Source of the DNA: Gammaproteobacteria bacterium
Lineage (GTDB): Bacteria > Pseudomonadota > Gammaproteobacteria > Eutrophobiales > Eutrophobiaceae
Assembly (NCBI GenBank): GCA_009843675.1
Contig: VYCZ01000279.1
Coordinates: forward strand, 1 to 7,617
Direction: 5' to 3'
DNA: 7,617 bases
A program made the position numbers and the translations under genes. Below the pieces are notes generated by a model. That model saw nothing but the letters and a program-made list of their open reading frames with translations, searched no databases and had not been told where the DNA came from. This document shows positions 5,845 through 7,617 of this stretch, piece after piece. Positions within the stretch are counted from its first letter, which is position 1; each line of letters opens with the position of its first letter.

Positions 5845-7131
5845 TTGAGAAATTTCCTTGCAGTAATACTCGCATGCCTGCCGGCGGCAGGCGCCGGCCT
5901 TGCAGTAGCGGCGCAACAGGCTGAAAGCCCGGCGCGGATATTCATCGACGGCGGCATGCTCATAGACGGCAGCGGATCGGAGCCCGAAGAAAACCCCGGA
6001 ATCCTTATTGAGGGAGAGCGGATACGCTCCCTCAGCAGCGATGCAGCTAGTGAACCCGGCACTGAGGTGATCTCCGCGGACGGGAAATGGGTCCTGCCCG
6101 GCCTGTTCGACCTGCACGTCCACGTCACTTTCATGCTGGACGGCCCCAGGCGCCTGGATGACGACATCGTCAACGCGATCCGCTCGGAACGGTTCCTGGA
6201 ACGCTACCAGGAAATCGGCGTCACCACGGTGCGCGACGTCGGCGCGCGCGAATGGATCGGGTATTCATTGAAACGCACCCAGCGCGCCGGCCTGATGGGC
6301 GGGGCGCGTTACTATACCTCGGGGCCCATCATTACCGTCACCGGCGGCCATGGATCGGAGTTTCAGCCGCTGCATCCACCCCTCTGGGCAGTGGAAGCCG
6401 ACGGCCCCTGGGAACTGCGGGAACGGGTACGGGAAGCGATCAAGCTGGAAGCCGACCTGATAAAAGTCGCCCCGTTCCTGACGCAGGAGGAAATGGCCGC
6501 GGTAGTCGATGAGGCCCACATCTACCACCTGCGGGTCACCGCCCACATCGGCGGCACCCATGACCTTGACAAGCAGTCGGGCCGCATCGCGGTAGAGGCC
6601 GGCGTGGACAGCACCGAACACATGTATCCCTATGGCGGCCCGGACGTGATCAAAGCCATGGTGGAGAAAGGCATCTATGTCATACCGACACTGGGTTTTC
6701 ACCTGCGCGAACTGAATGATGAATACGCCGCCAACGCGGAGAAGCAGAGCGCCGGGTGGTTATCGGAAAACCTGGGGCACACCTACGAGACCATGATGGC
6801 CCAGTTCCGCGAGATGAAGGCGGCCGGGGTGCGCTTCGCGGTCGGGACGGACTCCAACGTAAAAGACCTGGAAACCATTGACAAGCTTTACCTGCAGGAA
6901 TTGCAGGCCTTCCGGACGGCAGGCATGAACAACGGGGAAATCATCCAGGCGGCGACGCTGCGCGCTGCGGAGGCCATGGGCCTCGACGATGAACTGGGCA
7001 GTATCACCGCCGGAAAGCGCGCCGACCTTATCCTGCTCAGCGCCGACCCGCTGCAGGACATCAGCGCCCTGGTCTACCCGGAACTGGTGATCCAGGACGG
7101 CAAGGTTGTCTGCTGCGGGCAACGCAGGTAA
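5845..7131 (+). CDS. Exported metal-dependent amidohydrolase (imidazolonepropionase/prolidase-like)
   Basis: A 428-residue hydrolase of the amidohydrolase superfamily, which cleaves amide or related C-N bonds at a metal centre. It begins with a signal peptide (MRNFLAVILACLPAAGAGLA), so it acts in the periplasm or at the envelope. Expected metal ligands are present in order: His91 and His93 in DLHVHV, Lys207 in DLIKVAPF (the position of the carboxylated lysine), His234 in TAHIGG, His259 in STEHMYPYGG, and Asp336 in AVGTDSN. The TGGHG motif (166-170) and the closing LGSITAGKRADLILLSADPL are typical of the COG1228 group, which includes imidazolonepropionases and Xaa-Pro or Xaa-Arg dipeptidases. 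The start is TTG: the frame has a stop at 5827-5829, and TTG 5845 gives the complete signal peptide. The ribosome binding site is weak, so translation probably depends on coupling to the receptor stop at 5840. The exact substrate is not resolved. Confidence 0.9.
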   Translation: MRNFLAVILACLPAAGAGLAVAAQQAESPARIFIDGGMLIDGSGSEPEENPGILIEGERIRSLSSDAASEPGTEVISADGKWVLPGLFDLHVHVTFMLDGPRRLDDDIVNAIRSERFLERYQEIGVTTVRDVGAREWIGYSLKRTQRAGLMGGARYYTSGPIITVTGGHGSEFQPLHPPLWAVEADGPWELRERVREAIKLEADLIKVAPFLTQEEMAAVVDEAHIYHLRVTAHIGGTHDLDKQSGRIAVEAGVDSTEHMYPYGGPDVIKAMVEKGIYVIPTLGFHLRELNDEYAANAEKQSAGWLSENLGHTYETMMAQFREMKAAGVRFAVGTDSNVKDLETIDKLYLQELQAFRTAGMNNGEIIQAATLRAAEAMGLDDELGSITAGKRADLILLSADPLQDISALVYPELVIQDGKVVCCGQRR

Positions 7132-7166
7132 TACCCACATTCGCTGAAAAAGGCCCGGGCGTTTAC

Positions 7167-7195
7167 TTGTTATATGCCGGCCCCGGACATATACT
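7167..7195 (+). promoter_or_regulatory. Sigma70-like promoter for the HpnL-like gene
   Basis: TTGTTA (7167-7172, four of six consensus bases) and TATACT (7190-7195, five of six) are separated by exactly 17 bases. Transcription would start near 7202, about 40 bases before the ATG at 7243. The -10 box lies in the loop of the dyad at 7172-7207. Confidence 0.5.
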
Positions 7196-7207
7196 TGGCC
7201 GGCATAT
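7172..7207 (+). terminator. 11-bp dyad: terminator of the amidohydrolase transcript or operator
   Basis: ATATGCCGGCC (7172-7182) and GGCCGGCATAT (7197-7207) are perfect reverse complements around a 14-base centre. The right arm runs into TTTT (7207-7210), so a terminator for the upstream operon on the + strand is plausible. The long loop and short T-run make it a modest one. Because it encloses the -10 box at 7190-7195, it could instead be a repressor site. Confidence 0.45.
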
Positions 7208-7242
7208 TTTCAAGTCTGCAACTACCTCTATCACGAACTCCC

Positions 7243-7617
7243 ATGCGCTTTCTGACACAAATCGGCCTTGTCCTCGGGCTGGGGCTGCTCATCGGCCTGC
7301 TGGTCTGGCAGGGCTTCATGGAGGTGCTGCAACTCCTGCTGGATTCGGGCTGGTACCTGCTGTTGCTGCCCCTGGCCTGGTTCCCGACACTGCTGCCGGC
7401 GGCGCAGGGCTGGCGGCATTTGTTCAGGGCCGACCAAAAGCCCACGTTCAGCCATGCCCTGGTAGCGCTGTGGATGGGGCGCGCGGTCAACAACCTGCTG
7501 CCGGTGGCGTCCATCGGCGGGGAGGTGGTGAAGGCCAGGCTGCTGACGTTCTGGGGCGCCGGCGGGGCGCACGCCGCGGCCTCGGTGATGGCGGCCAAGA
7601 CGGTGACGTCCCTGGCG
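7243..7617 (+). CDS. HpnL/YbhN-like integral membrane protein, 3'-partial
   Basis: The first 125 codons of an open frame from the ATG at 7243 to the right edge, without a stop. It belongs to the flippase-like lysylphosphatidylglycerol synthase transmembrane family (YbhN/UPF0104), whose members are polytopic inner-membrane proteins linked to lipid transport or modification. Hydrophobic segments lie at about residues 5-22 and 36-54. The conserved stretch AVNNLLPVASIGGEVVKARL (81-100) matches the N-P-GG-AR pattern of the family and reads closest to HpnL, the putative membrane protein linked to hopanoid synthesis. Family members usually have 300 or more residues, so more than half is missing. No strong ribosome binding site precedes the ATG; its own promoter is proposed at 7167-7195. 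Assignment to HpnL over another YbhN-like protein is tentative, since no other hopanoid gene is in view. Confidence 0.75.
   Translation, partial: MRFLTQIGLVLGLGLLIGLLVWQGFMEVLQLLLDSGWYLLLLPLAWFPTLLPAAQGWRHLFRADQKPTFSHALVALWMGRAVNNLLPVASIGGEVVKARLLTFWGAGGAHAAASVMAAKTVTSLA

Noticed and set aside
5427..6173. 248-codon minus-strand ORF spanning the receptor/amidohydrolase junction
   Set aside because: It is antisense to two well-supported genes and shows Arg/Pro-rich shadow composition with no motifs.
1..7617. CRISPR array, tRNA, rRNA or transposase gene
   Set aside because: No regularly spaced direct repeats, tRNA-like cloverleaf or transposase-like protein was seen on either strand.

Overview
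The window is GC-rich, gene-dense proteobacterial DNA. The diheme c-type cytochrome, the TonB-dependent outer-membrane receptor, several Sec-type signal peptides and an HpnL-like membrane protein fit a Gram-negative, probably gammaproteobacterial, aerobic heterotroph. No rRNA, tRNA, CRISPR array, transposase or phage gene is visible, so the organism cannot be named.

Layout. (1) 1-1434 (+): a berberine-bridge/PCMH-type FAD oxidoreductase, open through the left edge. It carries both residues expected for bicovalent FAD. (2) 1452-2156 (+): an exported diheme cytochrome c that directly follows or overlaps the first gene. Together they look like a periplasmic flavoprotein plus its electron acceptor. 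(3) A hairpin at 2161-2181 separates the cytochrome from a convergent gene. (4) 2213-3283 (-): a luciferase-like (LLM) flavin monooxygenase of the SfnG/SsuD type. (5) 3331-3489: a compact transposase-less element (MITE) with IS5-like terminal inverted repeats, flanked by TTAA duplications and made almost entirely of hairpins. It lies between the divergent LLM gene and the receptor gene. (6) 3673-5840 (+): a TonB-dependent receptor broken by a one-base frameshift near 3970. (7) 5845-7131 (+): an exported metal-dependent amidohydrolase with a TTG start, four bases after the receptor stop. (8) 7132-7242: a short intergenic region in which a dyad and a sigma70-like promoter overlap. (9) 7243-7617 (+): the 5' part of an HpnL/YbhN-like polytopic membrane protein, cut by the right edge.

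How the genes may work together. Receptor plus exported amidohydrolase suggests uptake of a small organic molecule and its hydrolysis in the periplasm. The flavoprotein-cytochrome pair and the LLM monooxygenase suggest oxidative catabolism. The substrate is not readable from the sequence, and a single pathway is only an inference from proximity.

Most noteworthy: the hairpin-only element and its RNA-strand polarity; a possible operator-like dyad split by that element; the flavoprotein-diheme cytochrome pair; the receptor frameshift; and small dyads at the 5840/5845 and 7172/7207 junctions.
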